A DNA stretch of 64,000 nt from Deltaproteobacteria bacterium (GCA_019310965.1 JAFDDG010000017.1:32963-96962); one strand, 5' to 3'; shown: positions 18,962 to 27,204, counted from the stretch's first letter. Notes: a model not told the origin generated them from the sequence alone. Numbers and translations are program-made.

Positions 18962-19267
18962 ATGGCAAAATCATCCCAGATCAACCGCGACAACCGGCGC
19001 AAGGCACTCATCGCCAAGTACGCCGAAAGACGCGCCGAGCTACGCAAGACGCTGAAGGACCAGAACGCTTCGATCGACGAGAAGCTCGAGGCCCAGGAGC
19101 AGTTCGCGAAGCTGCCGCGCAACTCCTGCCCGACTCGTCTCAACCGGCGCTGCGCGATCTCGGGGCGCTCGCGCAGCTACTACCGCAAGTTCGACATCTC
19201 GCGCATCGCCCTGCGCGACCTGGCGCTGGCCGGCATGCTGCCGGGCATGCGCAAATCGAGCTGGTAG
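18962..19267 (+). CDS. rpsN: 30S ribosomal protein S14, zinc-independent long form
   Basis: A 101-residue S14. The typical KSSQINRDNRRKALIAKY start and the C-terminal SRIALRDLALAGMLPG and KSSW are present. It is the long form that lacks the two CxxC zinc pairs of the short form. It opens a three-gene ribosomal cluster with L31 type B and L28. The gene is away from the main S10/spc operon, as expected for an alternative ribosomal protein or a relocated copy. No Zur-type palindrome was obvious in the 234-bp upstream region. Confidence 0.95.
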   Translation: MAKSSQINRDNRRKALIAKYAERRAELRKTLKDQNASIDEKLEAQEQFAKLPRNSCPTRLNRRCAISGRSRSYYRKFDISRIALRDLALAGMLPGMRKSSW

Positions 19268-19277
19268 GAGCACTCGC

Positions 19278-19532
19278 GTGAAGCAAGGCATCCACCCCGA
19301 CTACGGCAAGGTCCTCTTCATCGACTCGGCAACGGGCGAAGAGTGGATCACCCGCTCGACGATGAAGTCGAAGGAAACCCGTGAGGTGGATGGCGAGGAA
19401 CTGCCCGTCGTGCGGCTCGAGATCTCATCGGCGAGCCACCCGTTCTGGACCGGCAAGCTCCGCGAGCTCGACGCCGACGGCAAGATCGATCGTTTCCGAC
19501 GGCGCTTCGGCGGCGGCAAGAAGAAGGACTAG
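19278..19532 (+). CDS. rpmE2: 50S ribosomal protein L31 type B (zinc-independent)
   Basis: An 84-residue L31 beginning MKQGIHPDYGKVLF and carrying FIDSATGEEWITRSTM and HPFWTGK. It has no cysteines, so it is the type B form that replaces zinc-binding L31 when zinc is scarce. It lies 10 bp after rpsN and 2 bp before rpmB, so the three are surely one transcript. The C-terminus ends with a basic tail (FRRRFGGGKKKD). Confidence 0.94.
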   Translation: MKQGIHPDYGKVLFIDSATGEEWITRSTMKSKETREVDGEELPVVRLEISSASHPFWTGKLRELDADGKIDRFRRRFGGGKKKD

Positions 19533-19534
19533 TC

Positions 19535-19837
19535 GTGGCCCGCCGTTGTCAGCTTACCGGAACCGAGCCGCAGTTCGGTCACAACGTCTCGCACTCGAAC
19601 GCCAAGACGAACCGCCGCTTCGAGCCGAACCTCCAGAGGGTGACGCTCCAGAGCGATGCGCTGCACCGCAAGGTCTCGCTGCGCATCACCACGCGCGCGC
19701 TGCGCAGCGTCTCCCGAGCGGGTGGCCTCGACGCCTTCCTACTCGGCGCCAACGACAACAAGTTGGCACCCCACGGCCTGCGCCTGAAGCACCAGCTGAA
19801 GAAGGCGCTCGCCGGCAAGAGCGCCAAGTCCAACTAG
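19535..19837 (+). CDS. rpmB: 50S ribosomal protein L28
   Basis: A 100-residue L28 with the standard start MARRCQLTGTEPQFGHNVSH and NAKTNRRFEPNLQ. Only one cysteine is present, so this is also a form without a zinc ribbon. Third gene of the rpsN-rpmE2-rpmB cluster. It is slightly longer than the Escherichia coli protein because of a basic C-terminal extension (KHQLKKALAGKSAKSN). Confidence 0.94.
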   Translation: MARRCQLTGTEPQFGHNVSHSNAKTNRRFEPNLQRVTLQSDALHRKVSLRITTRALRSVSRAGGLDAFLLGANDNKLAPHGLRLKHQLKKALAGKSAKSN

Positions 19838-19840
19838 GAG

Positions 19841-19856
19841 AGCCTGACCCCAGGCT
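19841..19856. terminator. Short hairpin between convergent rpmB and the response regulator gene
   Basis: AGCCTG (19841-19846) and CAGGCT (19851-19856) form a six-base-pair stem with a four-base loop directly after the rpmB stop codon. There is no T-run on either side, so it would be a weak terminator or only an mRNA-end hairpin. It sits between two convergent genes, which fits a shared transcript end. Confidence 0.35.
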
Positions 19857-19877
19857 GGAGCGCCACCCACCGGCGCA

Positions 19878-21248
19878 TCACGTCTCCACCGCGCGTCGGC
19901 GTTCCGCCCGTCGGTAGAGCGTCTTGCGGTCGATGCCGAGGATCTTGGCGGCACGCAGCTTGTTGCCGCCGGTGCGCTGGAGAATCATATCCGTGTAGCG
20001 CTCCTCGAGCTCGCGCAGGGTAAGACCCGCATCGGCGGCTTCGCGAACCCCGGCGTCGAGAGAAGCCGCTGCCGGCGGTGCCTCGTGCTCTCCGACGTGC
20101 AGGTCCGCAAGGCCGATTTGCGGCGAATCACTGAGCGCCAACGCGCGCTCGATGTAGTTCTCGAGCTCACGCGCGTTGCCACGCCAGGGCTGCGCCGCCA
20201 GGTGCCGCACGGCCTCCGGCGAGATGCCGCGTCCCTCCCCATCCGCGTGGCGACGCAAGAACACCTTCACCAGTGTGGGAATATCCTCGGGCCGTTCACG
20301 CAGCGGTGGAATGTGGATCGGGATCACGTTGAGTCGGTAGTAGAGATCCTCGCGGAAGCGTCCGGCCTCCATCTCCTTGTCGAGTTCCTTGTTGGTCGCC
20401 GCGACGATGCGTACATCGACCTTGACCGAGGAGTTGCCGCCCACCGGGCGGATCTCGCGATCCTGCAGTACGCGCAGCAACTTGCCCTGTAGCGCGGGGC
20501 CCATGTCGCCGATCTCGTCGAGGAATAGCGTGCCCCCGTTGGCCTTCTCGAACAGACCCCGTTTCGAGGTATGCGCGCCGGTGAACGCACCGCGCACGTG
20601 ACCGAAGAGTTCGCTCTCGAGCAGGCCCTCGGGCAGCGCCGTACAGTTAATCGGCACGAACGGGGCATCCTTCCGCGCACCCTGATAGTGAAGCGTGCGC
20701 GCCACCACCTCTTTGCCGGTGCCGCTCTCGCCGGTGATCAACACACTGCTGCTGCCGCCGGCCACCTTCTTGATCATCGCGACGATCTCTGCGAGCGCCG
20801 GACTCTCGCCCCGCAGGTCGCCGAGAGAGGTGGAGGTCGCCACCGCACGACGCAGCCGCCGGTTCTCCTCCTCCAGCTCGCGGTGCTCGAGCGCCCGCTC
20901 GAGCGTCACCATTACGGCCTCCGGCTCGAACGGCTTGGTGATGTAATCGAAGGCACCGGCGCGCATCGCATCCACGGCCGCATCGACGCTGCCGAATGCC
21001 GTCATCAGCACCACGGGAACCCCCGGGCGAAAGCGACGCAGCTCGCCCACCAGCTCCACGCCACTGCGGCCGGGCATGCGCACGTCGCTGAGGACGGCGT
21101 CGAATTCGACTTCCCGGGCCCGTTCCAGAGCCTCGTCCGCGGAGGCCGCCTCCTCCACCGGGTAGCCCTTCTCGCGGAAGAGCGAGGCCAGCATCTCGCG
21201 CATGGCAGTGTCGTCGTCGACGACTAGGAGAGAGTGGGGTTGGGCCAT
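19878..21248 (-). CDS. Sigma-54-dependent response regulator, NtrC family, partner of the globin kinase
   Basis: A 456-residue activator. Receiver domain (residues 1-120) with acidic pocket VVDDD and phospho-acceptor Asp55 in VLSDVRMPG. AAA+ domain (about 145-380): Walker A GESGTGKE, the sigma-54 contact loop GAFTGA, and Walker B GGTLFLDEIGD. C-terminal Fis-type HTH with AAKILGIDRKTLYR. It should activate sigma-54 promoters once phosphorylated. The kinase gene lies 114 bp upstream on the same strand. The HTH suggests it binds upstream dyads; targets are not known but candidate -24/-12 promoters lie nearby at 24.1, 24.2 and 31.6 kb. Confidence 0.93.
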   Translation of the reverse strand: MAQPHSLLVVDDDTAMREMLASLFREKGYPVEEAASADEALERAREVEFDAVLSDVRMPGRSGVELVGELRRFRPGVPVVLMTAFGSVDAAVDAMRAGAFDYITKPFEPEAVMVTLERALEHRELEEENRRLRRAVATSTSLGDLRGESPALAEIVAMIKKVAGGSSSVLITGESGTGKEVVARTLHYQGARKDAPFVPINCTALPEGLLESELFGHVRGAFTGAHTSKRGLFEKANGGTLFLDEIGDMGPALQGKLLRVLQDREIRPVGGNSSVKVDVRIVAATNKELDKEMEAGRFREDLYYRLNVIPIHIPPLRERPEDIPTLVKVFLRRHADGEGRGISPEAVRHLAAQPWRGNARELENYIERALALSDSPQIGLADLHVGEHEAPPAAASLDAGVREAADAGLTLRELEERYTDMILQRTGGNKLRAAKILGIDRKTLYRRAERRRAVET

Positions 21249-21362
21249 AATGGAACAGTTCTAGAGCACGTGGCGTGCCAGTCTGGGTGCGCTCCGGTCG
21301 CGTCTCAACGGCCGGGGTGAGTCAGTATGCCACATTCGAGATCAAAAGTGCAGGATATGGCC

Positions 21363-22643
21363 TCAGACGGGCGCTGAGGCCCCGGCACTGCCGGCAGCGC
21401 CGGCAAAAGGAAGTCGCAGCACGAACTCGGCCCCCACCTCCCGGTCGTCCGAGAGCTCGATGCTGCCCCCGTGATCCACCACGATGCCATGGGCCACCAT
21501 CAGGCCCAGGCCGTTGCCCTCACCGGCGGCCTTGGTGGTGTAGAACGGCTCGAAGATCCGTTCCCGCACCTCCTCGGGAATGCCGGCGCCGTTGTCGGCG
21601 ACGCGCACCTCCACCGAGCCATCCGACGCATCCGTCAGCGACACCTGGAGCTCACCGCCCTCCTGCATGGCGTCCGCCGCGTTGAGAAAGAGGTTCAGGA
21701 ACAGCTGCTGCAACCGCTCCGGATCGCCGACGATGCTCGGCGCGTGGTCGAAGTGGGTCTCCACGCGGATGCTGCGACGGCGCAGCTTCTCCTGGAGAAA
21801 CGACAGGGACGACTCGATCAACGGCACGAGTTCCACGGGCAGCCGCGGGGAGCGCCTCGGTCGCGCCATATTGAGCAGCGTCTGGATGATTCTCGAGATG
21901 CGGCCGATCTGCTCCTGAATGGTGCGCAGCCGCCACCGCGCGGACTCGTCGGCGACGGCGTTCTCCAGCAGCTTCGCGTGCCCCTGGATCACGCTCATGG
22001 GCGTTCCGATCTCGTGGGCAAGCCCGGCTACGAGTGCGCCGACGGAGGCGAGCTCCTCGGCGGCACGCGCCCGCGACTCCGTCGTGCGCAGCGCCGCGGC
22101 CTGATCCTCGAAGTCACGCTCGAGCCGGCGCCCCTCGTTGGCGAGCTCCTCGGTCAGGTACTCGAGTTCGCGATGGTGACGCGCAATGTACCCATCCATG
22201 GCGATCTGGGCGTCGAGAAACAGCAACTTCTGGATCGCCATCACGGTGCACTCCGCCTCGTGGCGATCGTGCTCCAGGGCCTTGAAGATGAGCGGCATCA
22301 GCAGCGACAGATAGAGCGCGTAGGCCCCCAGATACCAGCGCGGCTCGAGACCGACGCGGTCGTGGGTCTCGCCGATCTGTCGCCGTTCGTCGAAGTACTG
22401 CGCATCGAGGCTGGGGCTGGCCAGGCTGAGCAGGTAGCGCCGCTGCACGCTGATCAGCCGATCCTTGACCACGGGGTCGCGCAACAGTCGCCGGGTCTCG
22501 GGAAAGGCCAGCAGGTGTCGATAGAACGCAGCCACCAGTTCGTCGGAGTGCTTCTCCAGCACCGGAGCCAGCACCGCGAGTCGCTCGCGATCCTCGGAGC
22601 CGAAGTTCAGGAAGGCGAGGCGATCGTCCGTTTCCGAGACCAT
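21363..22643 (-). CDS. Globin-coupled histidine kinase (protoglobin sensor)
   Basis: A 426-residue soluble kinase. Residues 1-155 resemble a protoglobin/globin-coupled sensor: AFYRHLLAFPETRRLL contains Tyr41, the usual distal-side Tyr, and GETHDRVGLEPRWYLGAY contains His94, the expected heme-binding proximal His. A linker coiled coil (about 160-200) leads to the HisKA box with phospho-acceptor His210 (AGLAHEIGTPMS), then the ATPase N box (NAADAMQ), G1 (DNGAGIPEE) and G2 (GNGLGLMVAHG). No membrane helix. It is likely to sense O2, NO or CO through heme and phosphorylate the downstream NtrC-type regulator. The AfGcHK kinase of Anaeromyxobacter is a studied example of this architecture. Confidence 0.88.
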   Translation of the reverse strand: MVSETDDRLAFLNFGSEDRERLAVLAPVLEKHSDELVAAFYRHLLAFPETRRLLRDPVVKDRLISVQRRYLLSLASPSLDAQYFDERRQIGETHDRVGLEPRWYLGAYALYLSLLMPLIFKALEHDRHEAECTVMAIQKLLFLDAQIAMDGYIARHHRELEYLTEELANEGRRLERDFEDQAAALRTTESRARAAEELASVGALVAGLAHEIGTPMSVIQGHAKLLENAVADESARWRLRTIQEQIGRISRIIQTLLNMARPRRSPRLPVELVPLIESSLSFLQEKLRRRSIRVETHFDHAPSIVGDPERLQQLFLNLFLNAADAMQEGGELQVSLTDASDGSVEVRVADNGAGIPEEVRERIFEPFYTTKAAGEGNGLGLMVAHGIVVDHGGSIELSDDREVGAEFVLRLPFAGAAGSAGASAPV

Positions 22644-22778
22644 GGCTGGAGCATCCTCCGTTGGCGCGCCGCGTCAAGCCGCCGGCACGGGAGTCACGGC
22701 TCCACGCCTTCACCGGCTCGGCACAGCGCTCCCGCCACGTCCCGCACCGGGCAATCGAGCGATTCGTACACGGCGACC

Positions 22779-23516
22779 TCAGTGCGACAGCGCGCTTTTC
22801 AGCCTGCGGTAGCCCCGACGCAGCTCCTCAGCGAGATCCTCCGCAACGTCGCGAACCTCTTGCAGCGGCTCTCGAGCTTCCTCCCTGAGCGTCGTGGCTC
22901 GGCGCTCGAGCTCCTCCCATTTGTGCTCCAGCTCGTGCCAGAGATCCTGCGCATCCGCCTTGCCCAGGTGGATCTGCACGCGCAGCTCATCTCGCGCCCG
23001 CCGCAGCACGTCCAGGTCGTCCCGGAAGCGAGCCGAAACCGGTCGAATGCTGCGCCGCGCAGTGTCCGGAGACGCGCTGGAGGGCCCATCGGAGCGCTCC
23101 AGGTAGGCGGCGCGCACCAGGTCGGTCTCGGTTACGAGCCCCAACAGATTCGTATCGCGATCCACGACCGGAACACAGCCGATCTTCTGCTCGCACATGA
23201 GCTCGGCAGCCGTGGCCAGAGACGTATCCGGCATCACGGTCAGCGGATCGCGGGTCATCACCTCATCCGCGCTCACCGAACGCAGAAAGGTGCGCCGCTG
23301 TGTCGGCTCGAAGTCCATGGCCTGGCTGAGCGATGCGGCCAACAAGTCCCGCACCGAGACGATGCCGACCAGCCGCTTGCCCTCGACCACTGGCATGTGA
23401 CGGATGCGTCCCACGTGCATGATGTCTTCCGCGAGATCGAGCTTCTCGCCCGTCTCCAGAGTGGCGAGATCCGTGGCCATCACGTCGGCCACCACGCGCT
23501 CGTCCGAACCGCTCAT
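22779..23516 (-). CDS. CBS-domain pair protein with C-terminal helical region
   Basis: A 245-residue protein. Two CBS motifs occupy residues about 10-135: VADVMATDLATLETG, HMPVVEGKRLVGIVSVRDLL, then DEVMTRDPLTVMPD and CVPVVDRDTNLLGLVTETDLV. Such pairs bind adenosine nucleotides and act as energy sensors. The last 90 residues are a charged helical tail (LEHKWEELERRATTLREEA) that probably forms a coiled coil. The ATG at 23516 is set by a GGAGGAAACGGC site; the longer frame lacks one. It sits between the globin kinase and a USP gene on the same strand. A weak sigma-54-like match lies at 23544-23559. Confidence 0.88.
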   Translation of the reverse strand: MSGSDERVVADVMATDLATLETGEKLDLAEDIMHVGRIRHMPVVEGKRLVGIVSVRDLLAASLSQAMDFEPTQRRTFLRSVSADEVMTRDPLTVMPDTSLATAAELMCEQKIGCVPVVDRDTNLLGLVTETDLVRAAYLERSDGPSSASPDTARRSIRPVSARFRDDLDVLRRARDELRVQIHLGKADAQDLWHELEHKWEELERRATTLREEAREPLQEVRDVAEDLAEELRRGYRRLKSALSH

Positions 23517-23636
23517 GCCGTTTCCTCCATCGCCCCGACGCCGAGCATCGGAGCAGCCCGCTGTCATCTCCGCCCGGTCCGGGTGCGGCGCGGCACGGCC
23601 CGGTGGGGCACCGCGCCCCGGCCACCGCCCGAGTCG

Positions 23637-24086
23637 TCACTCCGCATCGGGGGCCTTCACCGTCAGCACCGGACACGTCGCCGTGCGCACGGTGCGCTCC
23701 GCGACACTGCCCAGCAGCACGTGCTGGATGCCCGAGAGCCCGCGCGTGCCCATCACGATCAGATCGGCCCCGAGCTCCTTCACGCAGCTGGCAATGCCCA
23801 GCGACGGCGCGACCGACATCAGGCGGGTCTGCACCGTCACGCCGTCGCCGGCGGCCTTCTCGCGCCACCCGTCGAGCTGGCTCAGCGCCGCGTCGCGAAG
23901 CTCCTGGTCGATCTTCTCCGGCAGCACGATGCCGTACGGCGAGATGCCGCCCGGATTGATCTGGTAGCAGTGCAGCAGCGTGATCTCGGCTCCCAGCAAC
24001 CCTGCGAGGTCGGTGGCCACCTCGTAGGCGTGGGCCGCGTCGGCCGAGAAGTCCGTGGGGACGACGATCCTTCGGATCTTGAGCAT
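23637..24086 (-). CDS. Universal stress protein, UspA family
   Basis: A 149-residue single-domain USP. It starts MLKIRRIVVPTDFSADAAHA and has the ATP-binding pattern G-2x-G-9x-G-S in MGTRGLSGIQHVLLGS, so it is an ATP-binding USP. The ATG at 24086 follows an AGGAGGAGGTC ribosome binding site. Divergent from a hemerythrin-like gene. A sigma-54-type promoter match lies 27 bases upstream at 24113-24128, giving a short leader that contains the ribosome binding site. Confidence 0.93.
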   Translation of the reverse strand: MLKIRRIVVPTDFSADAAHAYEVATDLAGLLGAEITLLHCYQINPGGISPYGIVLPEKIDQELRDAALSQLDGWREKAAGDGVTVQTRLMSVAPSLGIASCVKELGADLIVMGTRGLSGIQHVLLGSVAERTVRTATCPVLTVKAPDAE

Positions 24087-24112
24087 GACCTCCTCCTGAC
24101 AGCCATTTCGAA

Positions 24113-24128
24113 AGCATGCGGCGTGCCA
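24113..24128 (-). promoter_or_regulatory. Candidate sigma-54 (-24/-12) promoter of the USP gene
   Basis: Read on the minus strand the site is TGGCACGCCGCATGCT. The consensus is TGGCACG-N4-TTGCW, so there is a perfect -24 element, correct spacing of 12 between the key GG and GC, and one mismatch in the -12 box. Predicted transcription start is near 24102, 16 bases before the ATG at 24086, leaving room for the AGGAGGAGG site. Confidence 0.6.
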
Positions 24129-24210
24129 ACGCGAGCCTGCCCCAAGGGCCGGGCCCACACGGCGGAACCCCGCCTGTGGCACAATACCGCAAACGAGAGC
24201 GCCAGCACTT

Positions 24211-24226
24211 CGGCCCGTCACTTGCA
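24211..24226 (+). promoter_or_regulatory. Candidate sigma-54 promoter of the hemerythrin-like gene
   Basis: The site is CGGCCCGTCACTTGCA: GG and GC at the exact 12-base spacing and a perfect TTGCA -12 box, with two mismatches in the -24 box. Predicted start near 24237. This places an alternative ATG at 24226 upstream of the transcript and supports the ATG at 24256, which has its own GGAAGGAGAGG ribosome binding site. Confidence 0.5.
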
Positions 24227-24255
24227 TGTGTATGCGGGAAGGAGAGGTGCCAACG

Positions 24256-24705
24256 ATGCGTCCCGAAGAGATCCGGACCGAAGTCCTGCAGCAACACGGC
24301 GCGATCCGCGACCTCCTGGCCCGCACCGAACTCGCCGCCAGGCCCATCGCATCCGGTGATCGCCGCAACCTCGGCCCCTTGCGCGCCCGCTGCGAGCAGC
24401 TCCGCGAACGCGTGGTGCGCCACATCGACTGGGAGGACCGACACCTCCGCGACGCGCTGCTGACCGCCAATGGCTGGGGCAAAGGCCTGGCCCGCAAGCT
24501 CGAACACGACCACGGCGAGCAGCTGCGCGTGCTCGAAGAGATCGCGGGCATCTGCCGTCGAGACCGGTTCCCGACCTTCGTGGCGGCGCGGGTTCTCGAA
24601 TGGGCGCAGGAGCTGCGCCGCGAGATGCAGCGCGAGGAATCTGCGATTCGCGATCGCCGCGCGTTTCCGGCCAGCATCGAGCCCACGTCGACGACGACCG
24701 GTTGA
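24256..24705 (+). CDS. Hemerythrin-like (HHE) domain protein
   Basis: A 149-residue alpha-helical protein. Metal-ligand-type residues occur in order as QQHGAIRDLL, RHIDWEDRHLRD and EHDHGEQLRVL, with a Glu-rich last helix (REMQREESAIRD). This matches an HHE four-helix bundle that binds two iron or other metal atoms; possible roles are O2 or NO sensing or iron handling. The second His of some ligand pairs is weak, so full di-iron occupancy is not certain. The gene is divergent from the USP gene, and a sigma-54-type promoter match lies at 24211. Start chosen by the ribosome binding site and the promoter position. Confidence 0.72.
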   Translation: MRPEEIRTEVLQQHGAIRDLLARTELAARPIASGDRRNLGPLRARCEQLRERVVRHIDWEDRHLRDALLTANGWGKGLARKLEHDHGEQLRVLEEIAGICRRDRFPTFVAARVLEWAQELRREMQREESAIRDRRAFPASIEPTSTTTG

Positions 24706-24847
24706 AGCGCTCGGCGCAGATCCCAACGAGCCCCGGTGGCCGCGCGATCAGGGGCAATGGGCCACACCGTGCGCCCGTCACCTGTCGCGCGACTCGAAGC
24801 TGCTGGCACCCATCCTGCAGTCGAAGCCATCGATGGAAACGCGACGC

Positions 24848-25828
24848 TCAGTCCGGCTGCCGAGCCTCGTCCGGCTGGCGGGCCTCGGAGTAGACAGCCG
24901 TCTCTTCGCGGGCCTCGTGCAGCGACAGCGAACGGCGCAGCTCGTAGAAGGCCGCCCTCCAATCGGCTGTCCCAACCTCGTCGACAGTGTCGGCCAGTCG
25001 CCGCAGCTCGGTGAAGAGCATCACGTGTTCGTGCAGCATGGTCTCGATCACCTTGCCATTGCGCGGGTCGATACCGTGGAGGGCAGGAAAAACGATGTCC
25101 TCTTCGAGCGCGAAGTGAGCGCCCAGGGCGTCGCAATAGTGGGCCACCGAATCGGCGGCGCTGGCAGTGTCGCCGCACGCCAGCGCGTCGTTGATCTCGC
25201 CGACGATCTCGCGCAGCTGATCGTGTTGCGCCGCGATCTCGCGGGCGGCACGGCGCATTCGCAGCCGCAGGCCCCGGCGATCGGCCGGGCTCACAGCCCC
25301 CGAGGCGGCCGAGACACCCGCTACCCAGGCCGCGGCACCCGCGCGGTGGATGCGATCGACCAGACCCCGCAGGTCGTGCACCGTGCGAACACCGTGGGAT
25401 GCGCCGAACGCCAGCACGCGCAGACCACCGGCCGCCAACAGCGACAGGTAGCCACGCCGGACCAGCCGCGAAAATGGCGCAGCCACCCGGAGCTCGACTC
25501 CCTCGCCCGGATCCACGTCGACCACGAGATGGAAGAGTCGAACGGCGATGTCGCCGATGTCACCGGAGGCATGCGACAAGTTCTCAACGCTCTTGGGCGT
25601 GAAGCGGAAGATCAGGTCCGGGTCTCGCGCCGCTCCGGACCGCAGCAACGTCTCGCCACCTCGGCGCTCGAGATGCCACACCGCATCCGGCTGCGACGTA
25701 AAGAGGAGGTCGCTGCTGGCGCCCTCTTCGAGATAACGCGCTGCGTCACACCAGGCCGGGTGCCGGCGGAACAGCTCGGCGAGAAGATCGAGCGGGGAGT
25801 CGTGTTCGCGGGATCCAGTCTCGGGCAC
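24848..25828 (-). CDS. Two-domain protein: SCP2-like N-terminus plus hemerythrin domain
   Basis: A 326-residue protein starting with GTG (PETGSREHDSP). Residues about 15-150 resemble an SCP2-type lipid-binding fold (DLIFRFTPKSVENLS, then GDIGDIAVRLFHLVV and GVELRVAAPFSRL); this part is inference. Residues 185-320 are a clear hemerythrin domain: AAQHDQLREIVGE, HYCDALGAHFALEEDIVFPAL, MLHEHVMLFTEL and SLHEAREETAVY supply the His/Glu ligands. It may bind O2 or NO with a di-iron site and pass the signal or electrons to a lipid-like ligand. It is convergent with the other hemerythrin gene. A weak sigma-54 match at 25842-25857 would give an almost leaderless mRNA and was not accepted. Confidence 0.78.
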   Translation of the reverse strand: MPETGSREHDSPLDLLAELFRRHPAWCDAARYLEEGASSDLLFTSQPDAVWHLERRGGETLLRSGAARDPDLIFRFTPKSVENLSHASGDIGDIAVRLFHLVVDVDPGEGVELRVAAPFSRLVRRGYLSLLAAGGLRVLAFGASHGVRTVHDLRGLVDRIHRAGAAAWVAGVSAASGAVSPADRRGLRLRMRRAAREIAAQHDQLREIVGEINDALACGDTASAADSVAHYCDALGAHFALEEDIVFPALHGIDPRNGKVIETMLHEHVMLFTELRRLADTVDEVGTADWRAAFYELRRSLSLHEAREETAVYSEARQPDEARQPD

Positions 25829-25972
25829 GTCGCGGAATCAATGCATGGCGCATGCCGACGCGCAGCCTTCGCGTCGGAAACCAAAGGCGCGGTTGCGAAA
25901 ACAAGAGCTGGAAGGCCCCAAGGCGCCCCGCACCGAGGCACGCTGGGACGCTCCCCGACGTGCGCAACGCAT

Positions 25973-25988
25973 CGGCACCGGTAACGTT
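25973..25988 (+). promoter_or_regulatory. Weak sigma-54-like site before the c-type heme protein gene
   Basis: CGGCACCGGTAACGTT keeps a good -24 element and the G of the -12 box at the right spacing, but the -12 C is replaced by T. Predicted start near 25999, followed by the AAGGAGG site and ATG at 26032. Position fits a promoter; the sequence alone is marginal. Confidence 0.3.
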
Positions 25989-26031
25989 CCGGGCACTTTC
26001 AACCCGCGGCGCGGCCGCAAGGAGGAATCGC

Positions 26032-27204
26032 ATGAGGCTCCAGCTGGTCCTGCTGCTCGCAATGCTGGTATCGACCGGCGCCACCTTCGCCCAGGCAGCA
26101 GACGAGACGACTCGCGCCGCGATGAGCCGCATGGTGGACGCGCTTCACAGCGTGCTGCCTCTGAGCCTCGACAACCGCACTTTCTCGGCCACGGAGAATC
26201 GCGCGGCGATCCAGGCGGCGCTCGAAGCCCTCGCCCGCAGCGGTCGAGAGCTTCCCGATCACGCCTCGCCCACCGACGCCGGCTTTGTCTTTCTCAGCCG
26301 TTCGCTGGCGCGAGACACCGAGGCCATCCAGGCGCGCTTCGAGGCCGGCCGCTGGCAACAGGCGCGCTTCCTGCTGCATGAGGTCACGGAGAACTGCGTC
26401 GCCTGTCACTCGCGGCGGCCCGACCCGCTGACGCGACCGCTCGGGCGCCGCCTGGTCGACGCCCAGGCGCTGGCGGAGCTGCCACTCACCGAGCGCGTAC
26501 GCCTCGAGATCGCGACGCGCCAGTTCGACCGCGCACTGGAGAGCTACACCGAGCTCCTCGCCTCCCCCGACTTCTCACCGGCGGATCTCGACCTGATGGG
26601 CCACCTCGACGGCTACCTCGAGTTGTGCCTGCGCGTCCGGGTCGAGGCCTGCCAGCCCGCGCCGGTCCTCGCCCGGCTGGCGGCACGCGACAACGTGCTG
26701 CCCGTGTTGCGTCGCAACCTGGAAGCTTGGCAGGGCTCCTTGCGCCGGCTCGAGCGTCGCAGACCCCTGCAGCCGGATCTGGCCGAGGTGCGCAGGCTCG
26801 TCGCGGAGGCCGGCGACCGCGACGAATTTCCCGACGATCGCAGCGGACTGGTGCTCTACTTCACCGCGTCGGGTCTCGGCAGTCGCTACCTCGATGAGGG
26901 CGAGCCGGGGCTGAAGGAGCTGAGCGAGGCCTACTACTGGCTCGGCTTCGTCGAGACCCGAGTCGGCCGCGCCTTCTGGCCGTCCGAGGGGGAGTATTAT
27001 CTCGAGGCCGCCATTCGCGTGGCTCCCGGCAGCGACACCGCCGAGCAGGCGTACGACCTGCTCGAGGAAGTGGTCGCCATCGGCTATTCGGGATCCGAGG
27101 GCACGCCGCCGCCGGAAGACGTGCGCGTGCGGCTCGCCGAGCTGCGGCGACTGAACGTCGAAGCGGGCCGGCTCGTGCCACCGGCTGAGCCCGCGGTCCG
27201 ATGA
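26032..27204 (+). CDS. Secreted protein with a single CXXCH heme site and helical repeats
   Basis: A 390-residue exported protein with signal peptide MRLQLVLLLAMLVSTGATFAQA. One covalent heme motif, Cys122-Val-Ala-Cys125-His126 (ENCVACHSR), lies in an N-terminal domain of about 130 residues; the remaining 260 residues are helical and TPR-like (LELAAR-type pairs, a DAYYWLG segment and LEAAIRVAP). Cytochrome c family membership is likely, but the fold beyond the motif is not one I recognise. Start follows an AAGGAGGAATCGC site. The gene overlaps the next glycosyltransferase gene by 4 bp (ATGA), so it heads an operon with treT-like and beta-CASP RNase genes. Confidence 0.78.
   Translation: MRLQLVLLLAMLVSTGATFAQAADETTRAAMSRMVDALHSVLPLSLDNRTFSATENRAAIQAALEALARSGRELPDHASPTDAGFVFLSRSLARDTEAIQARFEAGRWQQARFLLHEVTENCVACHSRRPDPLTRPLGRRLVDAQALAELPLTERVRLEIATRQFDRALESYTELLASPDFSPADLDLMGHLDGYLELCLRVRVEACQPAPVLARLAARDNVLPVLRRNLEAWQGSLRRLERRRPLQPDLAEVRRLVAEAGDRDEFPDDRSGLVLYFTASGLGSRYLDEGEPGLKELSEAYYWLGFVETRVGRAFWPSEGEYYLEAAIRVAPGSDTAEQAYDLLEEVVAIGYSGSEGTPPPEDVRVRLAELRRLNVEAGRLVPPAEPAVR

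Noticed and set aside
24177..24191. TGGCAC at 24177 followed by ACCGCA as a sigma-54 promoter
   Set aside because: The spacing between the GG and GC pairs is 11 and not 12; the site at 24211 is better placed.
21471..24359. Very long open frame on the plus strand antisense to the globin kinase, CBS and USP genes
   Set aside because: It is a GC-rich antisense artefact: no protein family features, and the opposite strand carries complete, recognisable genes.
25842..25857. Sigma-54-like match before the SCP2-hemerythrin gene (minus strand)
   Set aside because: It contains repeated GCATGC-like sequence that gives chance hits, and it would leave only a few bases before the start codon.
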